DNA from: Pseudoalteromonas sp. H71
GTDB lineage: Bacteria; Pseudomonadota; Gammaproteobacteria; Enterobacterales; Alteromonadaceae
Reading direction: 5' to 3'
Length of the DNA stretch: 64,000 bases
Assembly (NCBI RefSeq): GCF_001468485.1
Contig: NZ_LODI01000013.1
Span: 63,550-127,549 of the forward strand
The notes under the pieces were generated by a model. It saw only the letters and a list, made by a program, of their open reading frames with translations. It had not been told where the DNA came from and made no database searches. This document shows positions 38,380-46,876 of this stretch, one piece after another. Position numbers and translations under genes: made by a program. Every line of letters begins with the position of its first letter. Position 1 is the stretch's first letter.

Positions 38380-39009
38380 TTATTTTTCTGCAATGTTGAA
38401 CTTTTGTTTGTTTTCACACACCCAACTATTGAGAAGTAATTTTAGAGAGTCAAGATTTTCACCCAAAGCTTGATCTACCAACTCGAACTCTTCTTTTAAG
38501 TGTTCTCTTTGCTCGTGACGCCCAGACTCCAAATATTTTTCCCAATACGTTTTTCCACTTTCAATATCGTCGCAAAGAAAGTAGGAAAAAGCTAGGGCCT
38601 TACAAGTGTGCTCATTAAACCTTGGTTCACTGTTTGTTAATTTGGCCCAATACCTACTATGGGCTACTTGATAATTAATGAAATCGAAAGGTTCAGATAA
38701 TGAAGAGACTTCAGGCAAGTATTTCTTAATAAGTTCTATAAAAGCTTTTGATCTCTCTTTTACACTAACGTAGTCAAAATCAATATAGCCTTCTGGATGA
38801 TCAATTCGATCACCAAATGTTAAGTGAAAATTATCTATTTTTTGGTATAACGGAAAATACCATTTCCAAATATACGCTCCATTTCTAGTCTTTTCGTATA
38901 CAAACCCACGAAGTATTTTATTTGTCTCCGTTAGATAAAAATATCCGTCAACAACAGACAATTGACAAATTTCTTTTATAACGTCTTTTTCAATCTTTCC
39001 TAGTTTCAT
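38380..39009 (-). CDS. Unknown protein of 209 residues
   Basis: No family recognised. The N-terminal half is rich in aromatic residues and beta-like (DGYFYLTETNKILRGFVYEK, then NGAYIWKWYFPLY). The second half is helical and acidic, with a TPR-like feel, and ends in a basic tail. There is no signal peptide or membrane segment, so it is probably cytoplasmic. It is the first of three co-oriented genes ended by CACTTGTTARGY motifs. A GTTAAGC on its own strand (39035-39041) lies 26 bases before the start. Confidence 0.6.
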   Translation of the reverse strand: MKLGKIEKDVIKEICQLSVVDGYFYLTETNKILRGFVYEKTRNGAYIWKWYFPLYQKIDNFHLTFGDRIDHPEGYIDFDYVSVKERSKAFIELIKKYLPEVSSLSEPFDFINYQVAHSRYWAKLTNSEPRFNEHTCKALAFSYFLCDDIESGKTYWEKYLESGRHEQREHLKEEFELVDQALGENLDSLKLLLNSWVCENKQKFNIAEK

Positions 39010-39327
39010 GGGTATTATGATTTGCCCTTTTTGAGCTTAACATGTTTATAGCGAGCGAATCGCGCGTTCTTCTACCACAGCGTCGCTCGCTTTTCTGAAT
39101 TACTCATTTGTAACAAACTTCTTAACTATTTGCCAGAACTACCAAAATATAGTATTTCTGGTTTTTACTTAAGAGCAAAAATGAACGATTAGGTCGTTTT
39201 TGTGACTATGCAAGCAATATACTTTGACGAAATTAAAAAGTAACTGTTAACGACCGCTTATCGCTGTGTGTCAGATGAAGTCTAAATCTATTCCATTAAA
39301 CTCTAAGATAAGATATGAGCTAGTGCA
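39010..39327. other. Intergenic region with a large hairpin
   Basis: No gene is supported. AGCGAGCGA (39050-39058) and TCGCTCGCT (39083-39091) form a perfect 9-bp stem. Adjacent GCTTAAC at 39035 fits an integron R'' core. The rest is AT-rich with no clear features. Confidence 0.45.
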
Positions 39328-39391
39328 GATTAATTAAAAGCATTGGCTGATTACGTTTATCTCATTTACTCCTCATTCGCTTCTCTTTGTG
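39328..39391. repeat. 101-bp repeat family, right half only (copy 0)
   Basis: The stretch matches the right part of the element, ending CTTCTCTTTGTG; the left half is missing. It is of the same subtype as copy 2 (GATTACGTTTATCTCATTTA). Confidence 0.85.
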
Positions 39392-39459
39392 CGTTTTTTA
39401 GATTTGCGTTATATAAAACGCGCTACTTTTGTTGGTTGAAGTTCATAAAGTGAATAATT

Positions 39460-39560
39460 CACAAAGAGGGTAAGAGGCGCTGCGCTTTTAGAGGAAAGAC
39501 TAATTAAAAGCATTGGCTGATTTCGTTTTCTCATTTACTTCTCATTCATTTCTCTTTGTG
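39460..39560. repeat. 101-bp repeat family, copy 1
   Basis: Begins CACAAAGAGGGTAAGAGGCG and ends TTTCTCTTTGTG, with 9-bp terminal inverted repeats CACAAAGAG/CTCTTTGTG and an inner GCGCTGCGC. It is preceded by a 68-bp spacer of type X and followed by a 76-bp spacer of type Y. Confidence 0.9.
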
Positions 39561-39636
39561 CAATTTATTTTGGCTTATTCAGAATTTAAAACGAATGCGT
39601 TTGGCTTGATGGCTGAAGCTCATAAAGTGAATAATT

Positions 39637-39737
39637 AATAAAGAGGTAAGAGGCGCTACGCTTTTAGAGGGAAGATTAATTTAAAGCATTGGCTGATTAC
39701 GTTTATCTCATTTACTCCTCATTTGCTTCTCTTTGTG
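39637..39737. repeat. 101-bp repeat family, copy 2
   Basis: Same length as copy 1, with a degenerate left end (AATAAAGAGG). The right part is of the copy 0 subtype. Followed by a 68-bp type X spacer. Confidence 0.9.
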
Positions 39738-39805
39738 CGTTTTTTAGCTTTGCGTTATATAAAACGCGCTACTTTTATTGGTTGAGGCCCATAAAGTGAA
39801 TAATT

Positions 39806-39906
39806 CACAAAGAGGGTAAGAGGCGCTGCGCTTTTAGAGGGAAGACTAATTAAAAGCATTGGCTGATTTCGTTTTCTCATTTACTTCACATTCATTTCTC
39901 TTTGTG
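39806..39906. repeat. 101-bp repeat family, copy 3
   Basis: Nearly identical to copy 1. Copies 1 and 3 start 346 bp apart, which shows that a two-unit block was duplicated. Followed by a 76-bp type Y spacer. Confidence 0.9.
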
Positions 39907-39982
39907 CAATTTATTTTGGCTTATTCAGAATTTAAAACGAATGCGTTTGGCTTGATGGGTGAAGCCATTAAATTGATCGATT

Positions 39983-40096
39983 CACAAAGAGGGTAAGAGG
40001 CGCTGCGCTTTTAGAGGAAAGATTAATTTAAAGCATTGGCTGATTTACGTTTATCTCATTTACTCCTCATTTATTCCTCATTAGCTTCTCTTTGTG
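39983..40096. repeat. 101-bp repeat family, copy 4 (13 bp longer)
   Basis: Starts CACAAAGAGGGTAAGAGGCG and ends CTTCTCTTTGTG. It is lengthened by a small duplication (ATTTATTCCTC) near its right end. It closes the array 94 bases from the end of the TonB receptor gene. Confidence 0.88.
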
Positions 40097-40190
40097 CAAT
40101 ATTGTTTGCCTAAAAGTCGTCTTTATATAAACCAATTCAGCGTTTACAAACTAAGGTAAACATTAAGTTTGTAAACGCTGAATTTAATGT

Positions 40191-42047
40191 CTACCAATTA
40201 TACGTTGCACTTAAGGTATATTGCTCGCCGCGCCCGGGTGTGCCGGGTATTTCTTCAAACGATTCATCCCATACATTGTCTGCAGCTAACGTAATAAATA
40301 AATTATTGATTACAGTTGGCGTAATTTTTAGCGACAATTGCGTAAATAACGCGGTGTCTTTACCATTGCGTAGTGCGTTTTCGTGCTGTTTTCGCCACTC
40401 GTTATCAACCCTCATTTCTATTAGGTCGTTTGGTGTCCAAATTGCACCTAAGGTCACACGGTGATCAGGAAAGTTTAAGGCGTAAAAGCTGGCGTCGATA
40501 TCTGCATCACCATAGTTTTCTGACTTATTTAAGTAGGTGTAGCTTGCAATGAGCTCGGTTGTATCAAAGTACTTAGTTGCAAAAAACTCAACGCCGGTGG
40601 CGTCTATGTCAACCGGATTAGCAAAGCGGGCAGAGCTAGAGTCAAAACTAAAAGTCCAATCGGTTAGGTTGTTATCCTCACGGTAGAAAACCGCTGAATT
40701 AAGTTGCCAGCTTTGTCCTTGCATTAAATAACCAAGCTCTATGTTTTTAGTCGTTTCGCGCTCGAGGTTGTAATTACTTCTAAATAACCCGCCTTGCTCA
40801 CTGCCACCAATAGCAGTGTAACCAGCAACTTGGCTTGCTTGTGCGTAGGATACGTAAAGTGTTTGTTCAGAGCTGTCACTGTTTTGAGTGTTTAGTGAAA
40901 TATCGCCAATGAGCGATAACTCAGAGTCATCTCGGTTTGTGTCGTCAAAAGCCGCACCTAGGCGAAGAGTTAATAACTGATTTTGTTTAAGGTCGATTTT
41001 ATACTCAGGTAATACGCTCAGTTTGTAATAAGTGCGAGATGTGAAATTATTTTCAAGGGTTGTCGACTCTATTTCGTCTTCAATGTACTGCGCTGAATAA
41101 TTTACTGCAAACGCGGTGTTTTGTGCATGGCTTCCTGATATTGCAATCGATTTTACTTTAGTTTCATGAAAGGCTTCAAAGGCGCTTGGATTCTCACGAG
41201 AAAATATATAATGGTCGTTGTGTTTTCTGTAATAGGCCGAGACCTCAAAATGGCTATTGTCTGCGTAATTTTGCTGGTGGTTAAGCATGAGTAAGCGGGT
41301 TTCTAGTTCTTCTGTTTCGTTTACGCCAAATGGTGTGTACATGTTTGGCCAGCCAAAAAACTTGTCTTGTGAGCCATACATTATATCGGTTTGCGAATCC
41401 GCACCTATTAACTGTATGCGCGCAGAGGCGCGGTTAAAATCGTGATCGCCGTTCTCTATTGAACCGTCACTTTGTGAATGAGAATATTCGCCCTCAAAGC
41501 CCAGTTGCCAATTTTTAGCATCATCAATTTCTGTGCTTATTCCTGCGTAAATACTGTGTAAGTTAAAGTTGTTTGTACCTGTACCAACAGATACATTGCC
41601 GCCAGTTGTGATAGGTTTAAAACCAAACGAAATCGATCCCACTGAGCTGTTCATACCGTTTAAGGCATTGTCGGCTCCGGTTAAAATGTAGGGACCCGTT
41701 AGCATTTGCGGTGCAATAGGAAGCTCCGCAACATAATGACCTGTTTGAGGATCTAGTAGGGTAGCACTGCCGACTCTAAACCCTGTGTTTTCGAAAATAC
41801 CGCCACGAATTGTTACATCAGCTTGCGCTTCTGCCATATTACGTGACTGTAAATCAACGCGTGGGTCGTATTCTAAATTAGAAACGGGGGAGTCAAAGGT
41901 GCCAACAGGTAGTTTATTGGCCGTGGCCGATGCCTCAACGGTTATTTGTTCTATTGCTGTTTCACTGTTGGTTGAAGCTTGCGCATAAGTAAAAGGTGTA
42001 ACGCTGCACAGCAGTGCAGAAAATATAAAATGCTCAGTGCGATTCAT
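40191..42047 (-). CDS. TonB-dependent outer-membrane receptor
   Basis: About 618 residues. A signal peptide (ending near FTYAQA) precedes a TonB-box-like IEQITVEA, a plug domain (ADVTIRGGIFENTGFRVG, then NALNGMNSSVGSISFGF) and a 22-strand barrel ending in an aromatic (LSATYNW). These receptors import siderophores, cobalamin or sugars with energy from TonB. The plug is shorter than in ferric-siderophore receptors and the ligand cannot be told. The ATG at 42059 is also possible; 42047 starts a more typical signal peptide. No binding-protein or ABC genes lie next to it. Confidence 0.88.
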   Translation of the reverse strand: MNRTEHFIFSALLCSVTPFTYAQASTNSETAIEQITVEASATANKLPVGTFDSPVSNLEYDPRVDLQSRNMAEAQADVTIRGGIFENTGFRVGSATLLDPQTGHYVAELPIAPQMLTGPYILTGADNALNGMNSSVGSISFGFKPITTGGNVSVGTGTNNFNLHSIYAGISTEIDDAKNWQLGFEGEYSHSQSDGSIENGDHDFNRASARIQLIGADSQTDIMYGSQDKFFGWPNMYTPFGVNETEELETRLLMLNHQQNYADNSHFEVSAYYRKHNDHYIFSRENPSAFEAFHETKVKSIAISGSHAQNTAFAVNYSAQYIEDEIESTTLENNFTSRTYYKLSVLPEYKIDLKQNQLLTLRLGAAFDDTNRDDSELSLIGDISLNTQNSDSSEQTLYVSYAQASQVAGYTAIGGSEQGGLFRSNYNLERETTKNIELGYLMQGQSWQLNSAVFYREDNNLTDWTFSFDSSSARFANPVDIDATGVEFFATKYFDTTELIASYTYLNKSENYGDADIDASFYALNFPDHRVTLGAIWTPNDLIEMRVDNEWRKQHENALRNGKDTALFTQLSLKITPTVINNLFITLAADNVWDESFEEIPGTPGRGEQYTLSATYNW

Positions 42048-42238
42048 GGTGTATCTCATAATGTGTTAGGGCACTTATAAAAACTATATAAAGCGGGTGG
42101 GCTAGCTTAATTTAGTCAGTGCAATTTTGTGCGCTATTGTACAGTAATTATAAAAATCTGCATTTGATAATCATTTGTATAATTAACGCGTTACAATACA
42201 CATGTATTTTAATTAACTTTATTGAGTTAGATAAAACG

Positions 42239-42724
42239 ATGACACTTCAGCAACACAATACACTTTATTTTGCCGGCGGCTGCTTATGGGGCGTGCAAGA
42301 GTTTATGAAGCATTTACCGGGCGTTATAACAACCGAAGCAGGGCGTGCTAATGGCGCAAGTAATAGCACACAAGGGGCATACGATGGCTATACTGAGTGT
42401 GTAAAAGTAATGTTTGACTCAAGTGTTTCACTCAATCAACTGTTTGACTATTTTTTTGAAATTATTGACCCTTACAGTGTTAATAAGCAAGGGGTAGATG
42501 AAGGCCCTAAATACCGTACAGGCATTTACAGCAAAAACCAAAATCATCTAGATGCAGCAAGCAATTATATAAATAAGCGCAGCGATGCCGAAAAAATTGT
42601 AGTAGAGGTAGAGCAGTTAACTAATTACGTTCCAAGCGATCCAGAGCATCAAGACCGTTTAACTAATCACCCCGATGATTATTGCCATATACCGCTTGAG
42701 TTATTGCATAAGTATAAATTGTAA
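42239..42724 (+). CDS. msrA: Peptide methionine sulfoxide reductase A
   Basis: MsrA reduces methionine-S-sulfoxide in damaged proteins. Catalytic Cys15 lies in YFAGGCLWGVQE (the family usually has GCFWG), followed by GYTECVKVMFD and YRTGIYS, which shape the active site. Length 161 residues. The frame extends 120 bases upstream into non-coding, AT-rich sequence; the ATG at 42239 gives the normal N-terminus. It is divergent from the TonB receptor gene. Confidence 0.93.
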   Translation: MTLQQHNTLYFAGGCLWGVQEFMKHLPGVITTEAGRANGASNSTQGAYDGYTECVKVMFDSSVSLNQLFDYFFEIIDPYSVNKQGVDEGPKYRTGIYSKNQNHLDAASNYINKRSDAEKIVVEVEQLTNYVPSDPEHQDRLTNHPDDYCHIPLELLHKYKL

Positions 42725-42819
42725 ATTTAACGCGGTGTTTTTGTAGACATGCAGCTTGCTAACGTGATGAGCGCTGCTCGTAATTACTTTAGTTTGTAAG
42801 CCCAAAAATTAACACCCAC

Positions 42820-42848
42820 AAAAAGCTCACGTAATGTGAGCTTTTTAA
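42820..42848. terminator. Bidirectional terminator
   Basis: An 11-bp stem AAAAAGCTCAC / GTGAGCTTTTT with a five-base loop, between the convergent msrA and DUF4136 lipoprotein genes. Confidence 0.85.
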
Positions 42849-42863
42849 AAACTAACTTTAAGA

Positions 42864-43415
42864 TTAATGCTGCTTTTGCGGCGGGAAGTTGCTTAAAATA
42901 TTTGCGACTGTTTTTTTAATTGACGCTTCGCGTTGCTCTGGCGATTGTTTTTTCTTTAAACGGCCTTCTTTAGCACCGCGCCAAATTAATTGATTAGATG
43001 CGCTGTCTACAATATCGATAACCAATGTACCCACTTCGTATTCACGCGCATTTGTATCACGTTGAAAACCAGTACCCCAGTAACCCCAACGGTTACTGTA
43101 ACCCGTGTTAAACGTATCTACTTCTAATTCTTTATCTACCGATGCATGGTAGTTAACTAGTACGTCAGCTTGAGCTGGGTCTACTAATGTCATACCAAGC
43201 GTGTTTGTAAGCTCATTATTTACCGCAGTACGCACACGTTTTTCCATTAAGCCATTAATTTGATAATTTGTGGTGTCTTTAGTTAAGCTCGCGTTTTCTA
43301 CCCACGCAAATGTTTTAAAATTACTAAAGTTAGCTGATTTATCGTAATCCCAATCTGGGGTTTGAGTACAGGCAGTAAGTAGTGCTAGTGCTGCAACAAT
43401 AAGTATATTTTTCAT
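42864..43415 (-). CDS. DUF4136 family lipoprotein
   Basis: About 183 residues from ATG 43415, which has a GGAG site 9 bases upstream; the longer frame to 43457 is unsupported. The lipobox is LTAC, and a DUF4136-like pattern follows: WDYDKSANFSNFKTFAWVEN near the start, then ADVLVNYHASVDKE, and GTLVIDIVDSASNQLIWRGA near the end. It is anchored in the outer or inner membrane on the periplasmic side. Function unknown. It lies downstream of the mks operon but has its own leader. Confidence 0.85.
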   Translation of the reverse strand: MKNILIVAALALLTACTQTPDWDYDKSANFSNFKTFAWVENASLTKDTTNYQINGLMEKRVRTAVNNELTNTLGMTLVDPAQADVLVNYHASVDKELEVDTFNTGYSNRWGYWGTGFQRDTNAREYEVGTLVIDIVDSASNQLIWRGAKEGRLKKKQSPEQREASIKKTVANILSNFPPQKQH

Positions 43416-43551
43416 TACGTTTGCTCCAATAAAATGCATTACCTTAAAATAACACACCTTATATAAATGTGTATTATTAAAAGGTTCTAAAAATTAGTTT
43501 AGTGTGATGAATATGAATGACTAATTAATGTTAATTCGTTACTCAAAAAAG

Positions 43552-46326
43552 TTAATGTTCTACTTCTATCCAATCTTTTTCATCTACCCAGTTTTGTGCG
43601 CCATCTTTTACTGAACGAATCGGCACAATGTAGTCACAACTTATTTGTGGCTTAACCGAGGCAAATATAGGCACAAAGCCAAAGCTCAGTGCGGTTTCTA
43701 TAATTGCTTTTTGGTTTTGCGGGTCAATGTCGGCCGCTTCATCAATATAAATAGGTATACGGTACAGGTTTTGTTCCTGATCGCTTAATAAGTAACGAAT
43801 AAACAACATGCCACACAATAACTTAATAGTAATACGTGTGCCATTTGAGCCGGCTGAGTCTATTTTTTCAAAGTGTTCGGTTTCGCCTGCGCGGTTTACC
43901 ACTTCAAAACGAATATCAAATAAATCAGTTAAGGTGAGGCCTGCTTTGTCTGAAGCAAGTTTTATTAAATGATCTTTTGCTTCGTTTACTGCGCTTTCGC
44001 TGTAAGGTTCTTGGCTTAGTAAATCAAGCGTGTCGCCTTGCTCAAACTGATGCGAGGTGCTGATAATGGTATCAATACTATCAACCAGCATTTTGCGAGG
44101 TATTACGTTAATTTTAAACGCTTGCAGGTTTGAAATGCGGTGCTGGCTAATGCCTTTATTAAAGCTATTCATCTCGCGGCGAAGGCGATCTAAATCTTCC
44201 CGCAAGCCTTTAATTGTTGCTGCCACTTCGGTAAGCGCTACGCGTCCTTGGCGCTCAACGGCATCGCGTTCGTTATCAAGGTTGTGAAATGCGCTAATTA
44301 GTTTTTGGTACTTAGTAAATTCGTCGTTTTCGTTATCGAACTTAGTAATGCCTGCGTTATATACATGCAAATAGGTATTACGCACGTTTATGTCAAAATT
44401 GCGCAGCTCTTGGCAGTCTTTATTAAAGTGATGTACTAGGTCGCTTAAGTTATCAAAGTCGACTGTTATATCAATCATGTATGGGGTTACTTTACCGCTG
44501 TATAAATCGAGAGTGTGATCAATTCGCTCGCTTTTAACTTGGCGTAGGCGCTCGGTTTGGCGATTAATTTGCTCTTGCTTTGATTTAATTAACGAGCGTC
44601 TGTCTGCAATTGAGCCACTATTTTTTTGAATGTCTTGCAGGTAGTCGTCGACTTGTTCGCGCTCTGCTAATAATTGCTCTTTTAGCATGGCTTGCGCTTC
44701 AACCGACTGCTGCATTACCTCAAATTGCTCTAAGCGTTTTAGGGCGCTCTCTGCGCTCATTAGCTCATCGTAGAGTGCGTCTTTTTCTTTTTGTTTATCT
44801 GCAACATTAGCAGCCACTTCGCGCTGTTGTTTAAACTCTTTTAAGGCGTGTTCAAGTGCACTCAACTGCGCTGTTAATTGTTCTTTGTTTTCGCCGCTTT
44901 GCATGTGTACTGGCGAGAGTTTTTTAAGTTTAATACTTGCACCTGGCAAAGTAAGCACACCGCCTTTAACGTTTTCACTTAATAGCGATAAAAAATCCCC
45001 AAAGGCGTCTTCATCGTCAATGGTTATATCGCCATTACTGGTGGTTGCAAACGAGAGAAGATCGGGGTTTAAAATGCGCGATATTTCTTCTACTTCTTTA
45101 AGTGATAGGTCTTCGCGCATACGGGTAAACAAATTAAACTCAAGGTTTTTAAGCTGCAGTTTTAAACTTTTGATTTGTTTTTGCGTTTCGCTAATGCGGT
45201 AATCAAGGGTGTGCAGGCTTTGGCCTTGAGCGCTGGTTATAGAGTGCGAAAGCGACTCGTAATCGTGCTTAAGCTGGCCAAGGCTGGTTTTAAGGGTGGC
45301 TTTATTTACCAGTTCAAACTCGCTTTTAAGGGCGCTGTAATCTAAAAACCATTGCTCAATTTGAGTTTGTTTGCGTTCTATATCGCGCGATTGCTGTACG
45401 TATAGGCTTTGCTTTTGTTCAAACTCGTGTTTTTCGTGTTCTATGTCTTCAAGTGCAACACCGAGTTCATTTAGTTGATCTTCTTGATAGGTATCAAAGT
45501 CTATCAATGCTTGATCAATTTTAGGTGCGTAGGCTGCTAACTTACCTTTAAGTACGGTTTGATTTTCAAGCATTGATTCAAGCGCACTTATTGGCTCTTG
45601 CATTGATTCAAGGGCTTTTAATTCGCGTTTAGCGCGGTTTACTTTATCAAACGAGCGACGCCATACTTCGTAAAAATCGACCTTAGAGTTAGACATATGG
45701 CGTTCAAACACACGCAGCATAAAGCGTTTAACATCGCTTGCGCCTAATTTGTGTAAGTTAAGAATACGCCTAAAAATTTCTTTATAAATAGCTGAGTCTT
45801 GCACATTATTAAGCGGGATCATTTTTAAATTAATGTCGCCGTCAAAGGGTGTTGCGCCGCCGGTAAGTAGGGCGTTTAGCTCTTGTGCTTTTAGTTCTAT
45901 AGGGTTGTAATTAAGCGACTTTAAATGATTAAACAGCTTGGTAAACTTAATTATAGTATTACCTTGTGTGTACTGCGCTAAATCAAGCTTACCCTGATAA
46001 CAAAAGTACTGATGCGCGTAACCGGCTATTTTACCAAGGCCCGCTACACCAATAACTACCGAGCCATGAGGGAGGTTAGCTTCTAGTAAAATGTACGACT
46101 GATCCGATGAAAAATAAAACTTACGGGTTTCATCTAAATCGTGCCCGTCCCATTCGGTAAGGCGTAAATCGTTGATAAGCGGAAATTGCAGGGCGTTAAT
46201 AACCGAGCTTTTACCGGTATTGTTTGGCGCACAAATAGAGCTGCTTTTATCAAGCGGGATCACACACTTTGCATAACCTGCGGTATTAAGTAGGGCGAGT
46301 TTACTCAGTCCGTATAAGTTTTTCAT
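43552..46326 (-). CDS. mksB: MksB, SMC-like ATPase of a MukBEF-like condensin
   Basis: The 924-residue protein has Walker A APNNTGKSS near residues 33-41, long coiled coils on both sides of a hinge near the middle (about residues 410-600), an ABC signature-like SAGSNGTRITIKL (near residue 823) and Walker B IPIYIDEAADIDP (near residue 858). This is the head-coil-hinge-coil-head layout. MksB compacts DNA by loop extrusion with MksE and MksF. It is shorter than MukB (about 1486) and at the low end for Mks proteins. Its ATG overlaps the mksE stop (ATGA). The gene order is mksF-mksE-mksB, with no nuclease gene (MksG/JetD) after it. Confidence 0.88.
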   Translation of the reverse strand: MKNLYGLSKLALLNTAGYAKCVIPLDKSSSICAPNNTGKSSVINALQFPLINDLRLTEWDGHDLDETRKFYFSSDQSYILLEANLPHGSVVIGVAGLGKIAGYAHQYFCYQGKLDLAQYTQGNTIIKFTKLFNHLKSLNYNPIELKAQELNALLTGGATPFDGDINLKMIPLNNVQDSAIYKEIFRRILNLHKLGASDVKRFMLRVFERHMSNSKVDFYEVWRRSFDKVNRAKRELKALESMQEPISALESMLENQTVLKGKLAAYAPKIDQALIDFDTYQEDQLNELGVALEDIEHEKHEFEQKQSLYVQQSRDIERKQTQIEQWFLDYSALKSEFELVNKATLKTSLGQLKHDYESLSHSITSAQGQSLHTLDYRISETQKQIKSLKLQLKNLEFNLFTRMREDLSLKEVEEISRILNPDLLSFATTSNGDITIDDEDAFGDFLSLLSENVKGGVLTLPGASIKLKKLSPVHMQSGENKEQLTAQLSALEHALKEFKQQREVAANVADKQKEKDALYDELMSAESALKRLEQFEVMQQSVEAQAMLKEQLLAEREQVDDYLQDIQKNSGSIADRRSLIKSKQEQINRQTERLRQVKSERIDHTLDLYSGKVTPYMIDITVDFDNLSDLVHHFNKDCQELRNFDINVRNTYLHVYNAGITKFDNENDEFTKYQKLISAFHNLDNERDAVERQGRVALTEVAATIKGLREDLDRLRREMNSFNKGISQHRISNLQAFKINVIPRKMLVDSIDTIISTSHQFEQGDTLDLLSQEPYSESAVNEAKDHLIKLASDKAGLTLTDLFDIRFEVVNRAGETEHFEKIDSAGSNGTRITIKLLCGMLFIRYLLSDQEQNLYRIPIYIDEAADIDPQNQKAIIETALSFGFVPIFASVKPQISCDYIVPIRSVKDGAQNWVDEKDWIEVEH

Positions 46327-46871
46327 TCCTCGTCCTCCGTAATGTAGGTTTCTTCGTTTACTTCCATTAATGCATCAATGTAGCGGTGAATTGGCGCTTG
46401 TAGCATAAAGCCGCCTTCTACTTCGCGGGCGAGGCCTAAACGTACCATGCGCAGGTAAACGTCTTTACGTAAATCTGAGCCCGAAAATATCTCCAGCTGA
46501 TCAAACAAGTGCTTGTTAATTTGCACTAGTGTTTGCATCAGTTCTAAATCGTTTACTTCATCAAACAGGGCGCGCATTGGGTCTTTACCCGTGTTGGCGT
46601 AGTGTTCAATTAAAATGTAAATAGTAAGCGCAACAGCACGGGATATTTTCCCCATGTTTGGTGTACTTTCGTCGCTGGCAAAATAGTAAAAGCCACGGCT
46701 ATCGTGTTTTAGGTCATGACCTAATGCGGTAAATAGTGCGCTGTAAGATTCAATGTGTTGGTCAAGCTCTTGCCACATTACGTTGTCTTGTTCACAAATG
46801 TGGTAACCCGCCGTTAATTTTTTATTTATTGCTTGCAGGTGAGTTAGTTCGTCTAGGTTTATATGTGTCAT
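46323..46871 (-). CDS. mksE: MksE, small condensin subunit
   Basis: A 182-residue protein of the MukE/MksE type, mostly helical with two winged-helix-like parts (DLRKDVYLRMVRLGLAREVE near residues 128-147) and an acidic C-terminus. MukE-like subunits bind the kleisin MksF and DNA. Position settles the call: 5 bases after mksF and overlapping mksB. Confidence 0.85.
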   Translation of the reverse strand: MTHINLDELTHLQAINKKLTAGYHICEQDNVMWQELDQHIESYSALFTALGHDLKHDSRGFYYFASDESTPNMGKISRAVALTIYILIEHYANTGKDPMRALFDEVNDLELMQTLVQINKHLFDQLEIFSGSDLRKDVYLRMVRLGLAREVEGGFMLQAPIHRYIDALMEVNEETYITEDEE

Positions 46872-46876
46872 GGTAA

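Noticed and set aside
39328-40096. CRISPR-like appearance of repeated units with spacers
   Set aside because: Repeats are 101 bp, the spacers are only two alternating sequences, and no cas genes are nearby.
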